Assembly (NCBI RefSeq): GCF_937127095.1
Contig: NZ_CAKZLP010000017.1
Coordinates: 35,729-99,728 of the forward strand
Reading direction: 5' to 3'
DNA: 64,000 nucleotides
Source of the DNA: an uncultured Amphritea sp.
Lineage (GTDB): Bacteria; Pseudomonadota; Gammaproteobacteria; Pseudomonadales; Balneatricaceae
The first letter of the stretch is position 1, and the number at the start of each line of letters is the position of its first letter. This document shows, piece by piece, positions 54,502 to 62,965 of the stretch. Below the pieces are notes generated by a model, which was not told where the DNA came from, searched no databases, and saw nothing but the letters and a program-made list of their open reading frames with translations. The position numbers and the translations under genes were made by a program.

Positions 54502-54564
54502 CTATGCTCTCGGTGTCCTTTGTGGTGAAGCTGTAGTAAATCACTGAAAGTACCGAGAGCATAG
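54502..54564. repeat. Long inverted repeat between TPR gene and ybiT
   Basis: Perfect 13-bp arms CTATGCTCTCGGT / ACCGAGAGCATAG around 37 nt. The inner flanks (CTTTGTGGTGA / TCACTGAAAG) pair partly, lengthening the stem. It starts 22 bp after the TPR stop. It could be a terminator without T-run or a miniature mobile repeat. Confidence 0.6.
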
Positions 54565-54743
54565 AAAGCCGGACATAGACCGCAAATGGGTTTGTTTTCG
54601 GTCAGATAATTTGACACACCTGGTCTAATCCTCAGAAACTCCGTTTTTGTTCAATAAATGTACAGTTGCCTCTCGACATTGGGGCCTTAACTCTTTAAAG
54701 TTGCCGCTTCTTTTGCAGCGCCGGTTTGGTGCTGTTTAACCTG

Positions 54744-54810
54744 TACTTTTCAGGGCTCTTTTTCCGGATTCTCTTTCAGTACATTCTTTCCAGAACTTCT
54801 TTTCAGGACG
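54744..54810 (+). repeat. Degenerate 13-15-bp tandem repeat before ybiT
   Basis: About five units of the form CTTTTCAGGAC(T/G)T, ending just before the ybiT TTG start. The last unit supplies AGGA as the ribosome site. Confidence 0.5.
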
Positions 54811-54817
54811 TATTCCT

Positions 54818-56422
54818 TTGATCTCCTCTGCGAACATCACTATGCAGTTTGGCGCTGAGCCTCTGTTTGAAAACATCTCCGCGAAATTCGGCAACGGTAA
54901 TCGTTACGGTCTGATTGGCGCCAACGGCTGTGGTAAATCCACCTTTATGAAGATCCTCAGTGGCGAGCTGACACCGACAGCGGGTAACGTTTCTATGACC
55001 CCGGGTGAAAAGCTGGGTATCCTCAGTCAGAACCAGTTTGCCTTTGAAGAATACTCGGTGATCGATGCGGTGATTATGGGAGATGCTGAGCTGTGGAAAG
55101 TGAAGCAGGAGCGTGAGCGCATCTACTCCCTGCCCGAGATGTCAGAAGAAGACGGCATGAAGGTCGCCCATCTGGAGGTCGAGTTTGCTGAGATGGATGG
55201 TTACAGTGCGGAAAGTCGTGCTGGCGATATCCTGCTGGAAGCCGGTATTGCGGAAGAGTTTCATTTTGGCCTGATGAGTCAGGTTGCACCGGGCTGGAAA
55301 CTGCGGGTGCTGTTGGCCCAGGCACTGTTTGCCAATCCGGATATTCTGCTACTGGACGAGCCAACCAACAACCTCGATATTCATACCATCAGCTGGCTGG
55401 AGAATGTTCTTAACCAGCGTAAGAGCACCATGATCATCATCTCCCATGACCGTCACTTCCTCAATGCGGTCTGTACCCATATGGCAGATATCGATTACGG
55501 TGAGCTGAGAATCTACCCGGGTAACTATGATTACTATCTCGAAGCCTCTTCACTGATCCGTGAGCAGTTGCTGACGTCGAACGCGAAAAAGAGCGCTGAG
55601 ATGGATGATCTGCAGGCCTTCGTTAACCGTTTCTCTGCGAACGCCTCTAAAGCGAAGCAGGCCAGTTCCCGGGCGAAGAAACTGGAAAAGATCGAACTGG
55701 ATGAGGTAAAAACCTCCAGCCGTCAGTACCCGTCCATCACTTATAAACAGGATAAGCGACTGCACCGTCAGGCGCTGATTCTGGAAGAAATGGGCCATGG
55801 GTTTGACGGTGAAATGCTGTTTTCCGGCGGTAATCTGATTCTCGAAGCGGGCGCCAAACTGGCGGTGATCGGTGAAAACGGTGCCGGTAAAACCACCTTC
55901 CTGCGCTGCCTGATGAATGAGCTGCAAGCAAAAGAGGGCACGGTGAAATGGTCTGAAAACGCCTCTATCGGTTACTGTCCTCAGGACAGCTCTGCCGACT
56001 TTAATACTGATCTGACGTTGTTCGAGTGGATGTCCCAGTGGCGCACACCGAAACATGATGACCTTAAAGTCCGGGCGATGCTGGGACGCTTGCTGTTCAC
56101 CGCAGATGACTTCAATAAGAAAGCGCGGGTCTGCTCCGGTGGTGAGAAAAACCGTCTGCTGTTCGGCAAGCTGATGATGATGGATATCAACGTGCTGATC
56201 ATGGACGAGCCCACCAACCATATGGATATGGAGGCGATTGAAGCGCTGAACCTGGCTCTGGAAGGGTTTGATGGTACGCTGATCTTCGTTAGTCATGACC
56301 GCGCGTTTATCTCGTCTCTGGCGAACAACATCATTGAGATTAAAGATCAGAAAGTGCTGCACTTCCCGGGCACCTTCGATGAGTACCTGGACAATCAGAC
56401 TAAAATTTCCCGGGTCGCCTGA
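54818..56422 (+). CDS. ybiT: ABC-F ATPase YbiT
   Basis: A 534-aa soluble protein with two ABC domains joined by a basic linker. Domain 1 has GANGCGKST and [11 protein letters not shown], with the relaxed signature [14 protein letters not shown] typical of YbiT. Domain 2 has [19 protein letters not shown] and [15 protein letters not shown] proteins bind the ribosome and aid translation or give antibiotic protection. The N-terminus [11 protein letters not shown] aligns with E. coli YbiT only if TTG 54818 is the start; AGGA lies upstream. It ends at a bidirectional terminator. Confidence 0.94.
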   Translation: MISSANITMQFGAEPLFENISAKFGNGNRYGLIGANGCGKSTFMKILSGELTPTAGNVSMTPGEKLGILSQNQFAFEEYSVIDAVIMGDAELWKVKQERERIYSLPEMSEEDGMKVAHLEVEFAEMDGYSAESRAGDILLEAGIAEEFHFGLMSQVAPGWKLRVLLAQALFANPDILLLDEPTNNLDIHTISWLENVLNQRKSTMIIISHDRHFLNAVCTHMADIDYGELRIYPGNYDYYLEASSLIREQLLTSNAKKSAEMDDLQAFVNRFSANASKAKQASSRAKKLEKIELDEVKTSSRQYPSITYKQDKRLHRQALILEEMGHGFDGEMLFSGGNLILEAGAKLAVIGENGAGKTTFLRCLMNELQAKEGTVKWSENASIGYCPQDSSADFNTDLTLFEWMSQWRTPKHDDLKVRAMLGRLLFTADDFNKKARVCSGGEKNRLLFGKLMMMDINVLIMDEPTNHMDMEAIEALNLALEGFDGTLIFVSHDRAFISSLANNIIEIKDQKVLHFPGTFDEYLDNQTKISRVA

Positions 56423-56439
56423 TACGATAATCAGCTATA

Positions 56440-56480
56440 AAAAAGCCCTCTGACCGTTAACCGGTGAGAGGGCTTTTTTT
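56440..56480. terminator. Bidirectional terminator, ybiT and ATP-grasp gene
   Basis: AGCCCTCTGACCG / CGGTGAGAGGGCT-type stem with A-run on the left and T7 on the right, so it works for both convergent genes. Confidence 0.88.
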
Positions 56481-56500
56481 GTTCAGATTAACTCGCTATA

Positions 56501-58111
56501 TCAGAGCATCTTACGCACGTTATCGATAGGAATGTATGGCACTTCCAGCTCTTCCAGTTCTTTGTATTCAAACTGGGCGTTGATCGCGTTGACCCACTCT
56601 TTCGCACGGGGCAGCAACTGACGGTCATCGGATTGCATCCGTCCCCGGGCCACCAGAATACCCATATCGGCACCCAGATAGCTGTAATCGCCTTCACCGT
56701 AAACCCGCAGATAGAAAGCATCGTTATTGTCAGCAACGTTGCCCCAGTCGATACTGTGGCGCATAAACTTGATGCTGCCATCGTCCTGCATGCGCCAGAT
56801 ACCCGATTGCGGTGCTTTGGTGATCAGGCGTACTTTGTCTTCGGTGTGCTTCAGTACCAGTTGGGTCCAGGTGTCAAAATCGGCCCAGCGTTTCTGAATT
56901 TCATCGACGTCGATTTCGAAGTCAACATCCATAAACTCCAGCAGGTGGATCAGCATCAGCGGTATACCGCCGTATTTTGATGTCACCAGATTGGTTAGCG
57001 GGCTGGCACCACTGATACGCGGGTTTATCTCACCCAGATAGACTTCGCCATCATCGGTATCCACCAGATAGTCAAAGCAGAAGGTGCCGCGATAACCATT
57101 TTCATAGAGCTTATCGCCCATCGCTTTTACCATGGTGATGATCTTGTCCCGCTGTTCCCCCTGTAGTAGTTCTGGGAAGATATCATTACCGCACCAGCCA
57201 CCTTTGTAAGGTGTCAGCTCTTCATAGCCGGTGATATCGGTTTGCAGTGGCCCCACCATAGTGCCACAGCGGGTGGCAACGGCTTCAACGGTACCGGGAA
57301 TGTGATTGATATACTTCATCACTTTGAGCTTTTCACCGATGATTTTCTTGGACCGCTTATCCCAGTCTTCCTGGCTATTGATAAAGAAGGTGGTTTTGCC
57401 GGAATCCCCGTAGGGGGTCTGCACGACCAGTTTGTTGCCCAGGTTTTTCTCCGCCGCTAAGGCGAGCAACTCTTCATAGCTGGACGCTTCAACATCGACC
57501 AGGTTTGGTGCGCTGGGCACGCCCGCTTCATTGGCCAGTTGGGTGGTAACAATTTTAGAGTCGATGTGAGCACGCAGGCTGGCGGGAGGCAGGGCAAGTT
57601 TCATCCCCAGGCTTTCAGCGATCTGTTCCGCTTCCTCATCAAACATTACCGTGAGAATCAGGCCGTTGCTGCCACCTTGTTCGAACAGCTCGACCGACTG
57701 TTTATGGCTCAACAGATAGTTGACCATATCTTCCATCGACTGGAATTCCCGTTCGGTATTCTTTTCAACATTGGTCACCCGAAAGTGCCCACCATCAAAG
57801 GAGTCAAAGTGGCTGATATATTTAAAGCCCTGAATCCATTGTCCCAGCCCCAGGATGTTGTACGCGGTAGGGGAAACAAAGTAGATGGGGGTGGTGGTAT
57901 TGCGAAAGAAACGGTAAATATCGGACAGGCTGCGTAGCTTTGTGGGGGTTTTCGTATCTGTCATGCGCATAGAAACGTCCTCTGTATTCTTATCTTTTTT
58001 TGAAGTAGGGGCGGGTGTGGTTACTCCGCTGTCATCGGTAGATGCAGACGGAAAGATTGCTTTATAGATCCAACATAGCAGTGAGGTGAGTTTATTTGTC
58101 TTTGTATTCAT
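56501..58111 (-). CDS. ATP-grasp ligase (biotin-carboxylase-like) of unknown product
   Basis: A 536-aa protein. Residues about 150-400 form an ATP-grasp fold: LVVQTPYGDSGKTTFFI is the ATP-binding loop and YLGEINPRISGASP gives the metal-binding Glu/Asn pair. It should join a carboxylate to an amine or another nucleophile via an acyl-phosphate. No biotin-carrier or other known partner domain is attached. The N-terminal 47 residues include a hydrophobic stretch (LTSLLCWIYKAIF) and a Ser/Thr-rich linker, so a start at Met48 is possible. It is the last gene of a three-gene operon, 35 bp after the Ntn-hydrolase gene. Confidence 0.82.
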   Translation of the reverse strand: MNTKTNKLTSLLCWIYKAIFPSASTDDSGVTTPAPTSKKDKNTEDVSMRMTDTKTPTKLRSLSDIYRFFRNTTTPIYFVSPTAYNILGLGQWIQGFKYISHFDSFDGGHFRVTNVEKNTEREFQSMEDMVNYLLSHKQSVELFEQGGSNGLILTVMFDEEAEQIAESLGMKLALPPASLRAHIDSKIVTTQLANEAGVPSAPNLVDVEASSYEELLALAAEKNLGNKLVVQTPYGDSGKTTFFINSQEDWDKRSKKIIGEKLKVMKYINHIPGTVEAVATRCGTMVGPLQTDITGYEELTPYKGGWCGNDIFPELLQGEQRDKIITMVKAMGDKLYENGYRGTFCFDYLVDTDDGEVYLGEINPRISGASPLTNLVTSKYGGIPLMLIHLLEFMDVDFEIDVDEIQKRWADFDTWTQLVLKHTEDKVRLITKAPQSGIWRMQDDGSIKFMRHSIDWGNVADNNDAFYLRVYGEGDYSYLGADMGILVARGRMQSDDRQLLPRAKEWVNAINAQFEYKELEELEVPYIPIDNVRKML

Positions 58112-58146
58112 CAGGTTGGTGGCACCTCGTTTTATGTGTTGGCAGG

Positions 58147-59118
58147 TTATAAATAATGGATATCTAAGATCTGTTCCGGGAACTGATCGAAGCTGAGATT
58201 TACACTGTGATGTGGCCAGACATAGCTGACCAGCCCCTCTGCGGGCAGATACACCGCGGTATATAAGGTGCCCGATGTATAGAGATCATGGGGGCGGAAG
58301 AGAGGGGGCAGAAGAAAGTGCGCGACAGTGTCTGTGAGGCTTGTGTCTCTCGGCCCTGCCAGCACGTTTAGTGCCTCCAGCCGGGTAACTGAATCCTCGA
58401 GAAACAGCGGTTTACCCGGTTCCTGAGGCCCCTGATGGTTCGTCGAGGTGGTCGCCTGGGTGACGCAGACATCCCGGTCCGGGGCGATAAAGACGGTTGC
58501 ATGATGACCGTCTTTATCCAGCAACGCGATGTTGTAATCCAGATGCACCGGCACCCGTTTAAACACCTCAATCGCGTCTTCAACGGTGCAACAGGTTTCC
58601 AGGATGTAGCGAATCAAGATGGTGATGCCGAACCCTTTACCCTCAACCAGTCGGCCGCCATAGTTGATCGAAATGCTCAGTCCGGCATCGTTGATGCCGT
58701 CCAGCACTCCCCAGAGGCAGTCCGCGGTGGCAATGACTTTTTTATCCAGCCACTGAGTTTGCAAAATGGTGCCTTCACAGAGAAAGGCGGGGAAATCATA
58801 GTTGCGAATCAGGGCGTTTTGTTCTTTCTTATAGATCAGTTGGGAGCAAGCGGAGTAAAAGGTCGGCGGACAGTAGAGACTGAGAAAACGGGCCTGCAGA
58901 TCATCGCAACCGAGCAGGGTTGTCAGCTCTTTATACAGTGGCAGCAGCTCAGGCATATACTCTTTCAGCGCATTTAAACACTCAAGGTAGCTGGGTCGCG
59001 CGGCTTCTCCTTCATCAAGATACCAGGCCCGGTAGGCGGGCCAGGTGCGCTGAAACAACTGAGTGAACTTGTCGCCCGGGGTAAGTTCGCTGATGATGTC
59101 GAACTGTAAACGTCTCAC
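58147..59118 (-). CDS. C45-type Ntn-hydrolase/acyltransferase-like protein
   Basis: A 323-aa protein resembling the acyl-CoA:6-aminopenicillanate acyltransferase/C45 group. The likely autocatalytic Cys is in YSACSQLIYKKEQNALIRNYDFP, where the later RNYDF is the conserved partner block. ADCLWGVLDGINDAGLSISIN is the next conserved segment. Such enzymes cut or transfer acyl groups at amide bonds. The start is GTG 59118, whose GTGA overlaps the stop of the amidase gene by 4 bp. Its true substrate is unknown; the pairing with an amidase and an ATP-grasp ligase suggests amide chemistry. Confidence 0.78.
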   Translation of the reverse strand: MRRLQFDIISELTPGDKFTQLFQRTWPAYRAWYLDEGEAARPSYLECLNALKEYMPELLPLYKELTTLLGCDDLQARFLSLYCPPTFYSACSQLIYKKEQNALIRNYDFPAFLCEGTILQTQWLDKKVIATADCLWGVLDGINDAGLSISINYGGRLVEGKGFGITILIRYILETCCTVEDAIEVFKRVPVHLDYNIALLDKDGHHATVFIAPDRDVCVTQATTSTNHQGPQEPGKPLFLEDSVTRLEALNVLAGPRDTSLTDTVAHFLLPPLFRPHDLYTSGTLYTAVYLPAEGLVSYVWPHHSVNLSFDQFPEQILDIHYL

Positions 59119-60635
59119 TTCGAGGGCGTCCCGCGCAGCTGTAACAGGCGATCCCTGGCACGTTTCATCTGATGAATAATACCTTTCCCCTCATCCTCAT
59201 TAGCTTCATCCGCATCGGTATCGGTTTTGGGTTCAGATGCAGAGTCTTTCGGCGAATGGTCCCAACCGATAATTTTTTCCAGTTGTTCGGCAATATCCAG
59301 CACCGCAGCATCGGTGCCCCGTGGCCCCTGAACCTGAATCGACAGGGGCAGCCCCTCATTCCCCAGCCCCATGGGCAGAGCGCAGGCGGGCATACCAATT
59401 AAGTTAGCATCGTACATAAAGGTAGCCCAGTCCAGCCACGGATAGGTAATACGTGTAGAGCCTACATATTTAGGGTGACGCAGGGTGTGCTTGAATGCTT
59501 CGACGCCAAGGGTTGGAGTAATAAAGGTTGTGCAGTCGTTGCGGTCAAACATCGCTTTGTAAGCCGCATGAATTGCTTCGCGGTGATCTTCTGCCGCATT
59601 AAATTCATCTTCGGTGATACTGGCACCAAAGGTCATCGAATCCAGAGTGCCTTGCTCAAGTCCTGCCAGTGGTTCAGCTTTATCTTTCTGGAAGCTCCAG
59701 GTGTCATACATCGCTGAAGTGGCCCAGGCGATAACCGAAGAGGGCAGGTGTGGATGGTCGTAAATAACCTCCGCACCCGCTTCTCTCAACTGGTGGACAA
59801 TGTAGCGAAACGTCATCCGCACATCATCATCAATGGGGGCAATACCCAGGTCTTCAGAGACAATGACTTTCTGACCCGTCAGAGACAGGGGGTGTTGTGC
59901 GTGGGCATGCAGCGAATCGACATAGGCATATTCATCATTATTGGCGGCGATCACTGAGTACATTAGCCGGGCATCGGCGACGGTACGCGCCATCGGCCCA
60001 TAGGAGACAATGGTACTCCAGGAGGGATTGCAGGGCTCTCGTGGCACCGCTTTATAGGAGGGTTTAAAACCGACGATACCGCAGAAGGCCGCAGGGATAC
60101 GGATCGATCCGCCGCCATCGCCACCCAGTGACAGAGTGCCAGCACCCGCTGCGATTGCAGCCCCTGCGCCACCGGATGAACCACCGCAGGTGCGCTCTCT
60201 GTTCCAGGGATTAGTGGTGGTGCCGTACAGCTCGGATGAGGTGGTGCCGGTGAGACAGAATTCAGGGCAGGTGGTTTTGGCAAAGATCACCGCGCCGGCA
60301 TCTTCCAGTCGCTGTACCGCGGCACTGGTTTCCTGAGGAATAACGTTGTTTTCTGTGCGGGAGCCGTTGGTCAGGGGGATACCGGCCAGCCACTGTGATT
60401 CTTTTATCGTAATAGGTAACCCGCAAAGCGGCCCACCTAATCCCTGCGCCAGAAGCTCATCCGCTTTCGCGGCGGCTTCACGGGCACGGTTGTATAGTTT
60501 TACGGAAAAAGGATTGTAGGTTTCAGCGACATATTCAGCATGTTGAATCGTTTGCTCAAGCAGTTCTGTTGCTGTAATACGCTGAGCGCGAAGATCTTCG
60601 AGAAGCTCAATCGCCGTTTTATTACCTGAATCCAT
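59115..60635 (-). CDS. Amidase-signature hydrolase
   Basis: A 506-aa amidase with the Ser-cisSer-Lys triad: Lys in LPITIKESQW (about residue 78), cis-Ser in CGGSSGGAGAA and the nucleophile Ser in DGGGSIRIPA. It has the usual amidase length plus an acidic C-terminal tail (DTDADEANEDEGKG). It hydrolyses a carboxamide of unknown identity. It is not GatA, since no gatB/gatC lie nearby and the C-terminus differs. AAGGAATT precedes the ATG. It is the first gene of the operon, overlapping the Ntn-hydrolase gene by 4 bp. Confidence 0.9.
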   Translation of the reverse strand: MDSGNKTAIELLEDLRAQRITATELLEQTIQHAEYVAETYNPFSVKLYNRAREAAAKADELLAQGLGGPLCGLPITIKESQWLAGIPLTNGSRTENNVIPQETSAAVQRLEDAGAVIFAKTTCPEFCLTGTTSSELYGTTTNPWNRERTCGGSSGGAGAAIAAGAGTLSLGGDGGGSIRIPAAFCGIVGFKPSYKAVPREPCNPSWSTIVSYGPMARTVADARLMYSVIAANNDEYAYVDSLHAHAQHPLSLTGQKVIVSEDLGIAPIDDDVRMTFRYIVHQLREAGAEVIYDHPHLPSSVIAWATSAMYDTWSFQKDKAEPLAGLEQGTLDSMTFGASITEDEFNAAEDHREAIHAAYKAMFDRNDCTTFITPTLGVEAFKHTLRHPKYVGSTRITYPWLDWATFMYDANLIGMPACALPMGLGNEGLPLSIQVQGPRGTDAAVLDIAEQLEKIIGWDHSPKDSASEPKTDTDADEANEDEGKGIIHQMKRARDRLLQLRGTPSK

Positions 60636-60751
60636 CTGAATTCCTTGTTGCGTTAGGCTGTTTAAGGTTCCGGGAAGTGACTGAAAATAGCGTATTTAAG
60701 GCCAGTTAAGCCGCATCTTAGTCGTTGTGGAACCTTTCATCATGACTCATA

Positions 60752-61255
60752 ATGTATGACTGTATTTTTAAAAAAGCAACACTATGGTTCATGATGTTTA
60801 CAAATGAGAGTTTAGAGGTCTACCTTGAGATCGCCGGAACGGTGACTCAGTCGGAACTGCCCACCTGCCGGGAACAGGGGCGTCTGGGGGATTATGCGGT
60901 CGCTTACCGTATCTTCAGAAACAAGCAGGGCGGCGGTTTTGGTGATCCGGATAAGCACCCCTATGCCTGGGCGGCCATTGTTTATGTTGATGGGCTGCCG
61001 TTAAGGGTTAATAGCGCCAGAGGTGACTGCCGGGAGTGGTCGACACTGGATCGCATCGGCCAGTGGATGGTTGATAACGGTTTCCGCTATTGGTGGACCC
61101 GAAATGATCTTGAATATGTCGAAACGCCGCTACCTGCGAATGCGTTTGAGCCGGCTGCCGATACTGGTGTTGGCGCTGTTACAGAGGCGGTCGTTGTCGA
61201 CTTCGAAGAGACTGCCCCGTCTATCACTGCCGAGCCAGACCCTTATGGGTTTTAG
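60752..61255 (+). CDS. Unknown small protein divergent from the amidase operon
   Basis: I do not recognise this 167-aa protein. It has no signal peptide or membrane helix in the core (LEVYLEIAGTVTQSELPTCREQGRLG onwards), with several Trp/Tyr residues (PYAWAAIVYVDG, FRYWWTRNDLEYVE) and an acidic C-terminal tail. Translation could begin at 60752, 60791 or 60794; none has a strong ribosome site. A hairpin follows at 61268. It is probably a cytoplasmic protein of unknown role. Confidence 0.6.
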   Translation: MYDCIFKKATLWFMMFTNESLEVYLEIAGTVTQSELPTCREQGRLGDYAVAYRIFRNKQGGGFGDPDKHPYAWAAIVYVDGLPLRVNSARGDCREWSTLDRIGQWMVDNGFRYWWTRNDLEYVETPLPANAFEPAADTGVGAVTEAVVVDFEETAPSITAEPDPYGF

Positions 61256-61267
61256 GCCGGATCTGTA

Positions 61268-61294
61268 CCTGATGAAGTGAGGTGCTTCATCAGG
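61268..61294 (+). terminator. Hairpin after the small unknown gene
   Basis: Perfect 10-bp stem CCTGATGAAG-TGAGGTG-CTTCATCAGG, 12 bp after the stop, followed by TGTTTA. Confidence 0.7.
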
Positions 61295-61339
61295 TGTTTA
61301 CTCAGGTCTTTACCCAGCTCTTTATTCAGGTCTTTACTA
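61292..61339. repeat. Four 12-bp tandem repeats
   Basis: AGGTGTTTACTC, AGGTCTTTACCC, AGCTCTTTATTC and AGGTCTTTACTA, with a fifth partial AGGTGTAAC. They sit between the 3' ends of the unknown gene and the PACE gene. Confidence 0.7.
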
Positions 61340-61359
61340 AGGTGTAACGAACTGCTCTT

Positions 61360-61848
61360 TTAGTTTTCTATCGGCAGCGCTTTAGCTGACAACTGAGTTG
61401 ATGTATGAACGGATGTTTGCAGCACAGGAAACACCCGGTCATAGCCCCAGTTGAAAATCAGGGTGTAGGTCATCACCGCGAAAATCATCACCATATCCAC
61501 TACCAGTGCCTGCATAAAGGTGACATCCAGCCACCAGACAATCAGCGGCAATGATGTTGCGGTCAGTGTGACTTCCATCCCCATCGCATGAATAACCCGG
61601 CCCAGCAGTTTTCGCTCGGTGGGAACCCTGCCCCGACGAACATCATAGCGGTCAAACAAGTAGTTAAAGATCGGGTTGATTAGCATCGCTTTGAGACTGA
61701 TCACCACAGATAACATCCCCACATCAACGATATCTTTGTTGAGCATCAGAGACATCATCGGTGCCAGCAGGGTCAGCAACAGCGCTTCAAACATCAGCGT
61801 GTGACGCAGACGGTCCATGGGAGTACGGGTAATAATAGGCTGATTCAT
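61360..61848 (-). CDS. PACE-family efflux transporter
   Basis: A 162-aa inner-membrane protein with four hydrophobic helices arranged as two repeats. Repeat 1 has RLRHTLMFEALLLTLLAPM and repeat 2 has GRVIHAMGMEVTLTATSLPL, the paired motifs of proteobacterial antimicrobial compound efflux proteins such as AceI. The first has the functional Glu. These pumps export biocides such as chlorhexidine or polyamines. AAGGAG precedes the ATG. The divergent LysR gene is probably its regulator, as is common for PACE genes. Confidence 0.88.
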   Translation of the reverse strand: MNQPIITRTPMDRLRHTLMFEALLLTLLAPMMSLMLNKDIVDVGMLSVVISLKAMLINPIFNYLFDRYDVRRGRVPTERKLLGRVIHAMGMEVTLTATSLPLIVWWLDVTFMQALVVDMVMIFAVMTYTLIFNWGYDRVFPVLQTSVHTSTQLSAKALPIEN

Positions 61849-61937
61849 GATGGCTCCTTACAAATTCCCTGTCAGCTGACAGTGCTTAAATGATGGAGGC
61901 CATTCTAGGGTTTATTTAGATAGATAAAAGTTAGATA

Positions 61938-61956
61938 CTATCTGAAAATCAGATAG
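61938..61956. promoter_or_regulatory. LysR-type operator between PACE and lysR genes
   Basis: CTATCTGA-AAA-TCAGATAG, a perfect palindrome with LysR-type T-N11-A character, in the 123-bp divergent region. A related half, TAGATAGATA, lies about 20 bp to the left. Likely site of the adjacent LysR protein. Confidence 0.65.
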
Positions 61957-61971
61957 GTTGAGGGTATACAG

Positions 61972-62859
61972 ATGGCCGGGATTGATCAGTTAGAAGCCTT
62001 TGTGATGGCGGCGGAAACCGGCTCGTTTTCCGCTGCCGCCCGGCGTCTGGGTAAGGCGCAGTCGGCGGTCAGCACCGCCATCAGTAACCTGGAACTGGAC
62101 AGTAATGTTGAGCTGTTTGATCGCAGCAGCCGTAATCCGGTACTGACTAAAAGCGGTGAAGCGCTGCTGGAATATGCCCGAACGGTGCTGCATAGTCAGC
62201 ATGAGTTTCGTGTGCATGCCCAGGCGCTGGGGCACAGTGATGAGGTCGAGCTTTGTCTGGCCGTCGAGCAGAGTATCTCCAACCGGCCGCTGCTGACGAT
62301 TCTTCACCGCTTTGAACAGCGCTTTGCCCATATTCAGCTGGAACTGCTGGATCCCGGCGGTAGTGATGTGGCGGAACTGGTGCGCACAAACCGCGCGGAT
62401 ATCGGTCTGATGCTGGAGCGCGAGAGCTATCCACAAGGGTTTGGTTTTCGGGGTATCGGTTACTCAGAGCTGGTGGCCGTCTGTCGTCATGATCATCCGA
62501 TCGCCGCACAACAGCCGGTGTCCCATGCGAACCTGCGCGCCTATCGACAGTTGGTGATGCGCAGTGTGGACCTGAATGACCGCAGCCATGAACGGCTGAT
62601 GTTCAGCCCCAGTGTGTGGTTTTCTGAGAGTCCGCACCTGATTATGGATCTGTTGTGTAGTGGTCTGGGGTGGGCCTATCTACACCGTAATGTAGTGCAG
62701 GAAAAGCTGGACAGTGGCGAGCTGATTATTTTGCAACGGGACTATCAAAAAGTAGCGAGCTTGCAGGGGGTGGATGTGGTCTGGGCCGAAAACCGCTCTC
62801 TGGGCAGTGCCGGCAGCTGGTTGCTGGAAGAGCTGTCACAGCTGGATCTGACTGTGTAA
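61972..62859 (+). CDS. LysR-family regulator, divergent from the PACE gene
   Basis: A 295-aa regulator with the N-terminal helix-turn-helix LEAFVMAAETGSFSAAARRLGKAQSAVSTAISNLE and the usual effector-binding part (residues 90-290). It likely controls the neighbouring PACE efflux gene from the shared promoter region, where the palindrome at 61938 lies 16 bp before its own start. Confidence 0.92.
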   Translation: MAGIDQLEAFVMAAETGSFSAAARRLGKAQSAVSTAISNLELDSNVELFDRSSRNPVLTKSGEALLEYARTVLHSQHEFRVHAQALGHSDEVELCLAVEQSISNRPLLTILHRFEQRFAHIQLELLDPGGSDVAELVRTNRADIGLMLERESYPQGFGFRGIGYSELVAVCRHDHPIAAQQPVSHANLRAYRQLVMRSVDLNDRSHERLMFSPSVWFSESPHLIMDLLCSGLGWAYLHRNVVQEKLDSGELIILQRDYQKVASLQGVDVVWAENRSLGSAGSWLLEELSQLDLTV

Positions 62860-62873
62860 TTATAAAGCGAAGA

Positions 62874-62935
62874 CGTGGCTAGAACGGAGCCTTCGGCTCC
62901 TGCTCGTGGCTAGACGGAAACTTCGTTTCCTTGCT
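62874..62935. repeat. Two 31-bp repeats with compensated hairpins
   Basis: Unit 1 (62874-62904) and unit 2 (62905-62935) both start CGTGGCTAGA. Unit 1 contains GGAGCC-TTC-GGCTCC (62886-62900) and unit 2 GGAAAC-TTC-GTTTCC (62916-62930). Stem bases differ but pairing is kept. They lie between lysR and the second IS element. Confidence 0.75.
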
Positions 62936-62965
62936 AGAAAAAGCGAAGAAAAGGGCATAAAAAAA

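Noticed and set aside
59115..60635. GatA subunit of the tRNA amidotransferase
   Set aside because: No gatB or gatC nearby, different C-terminus, and operon partners point to other amide chemistry.
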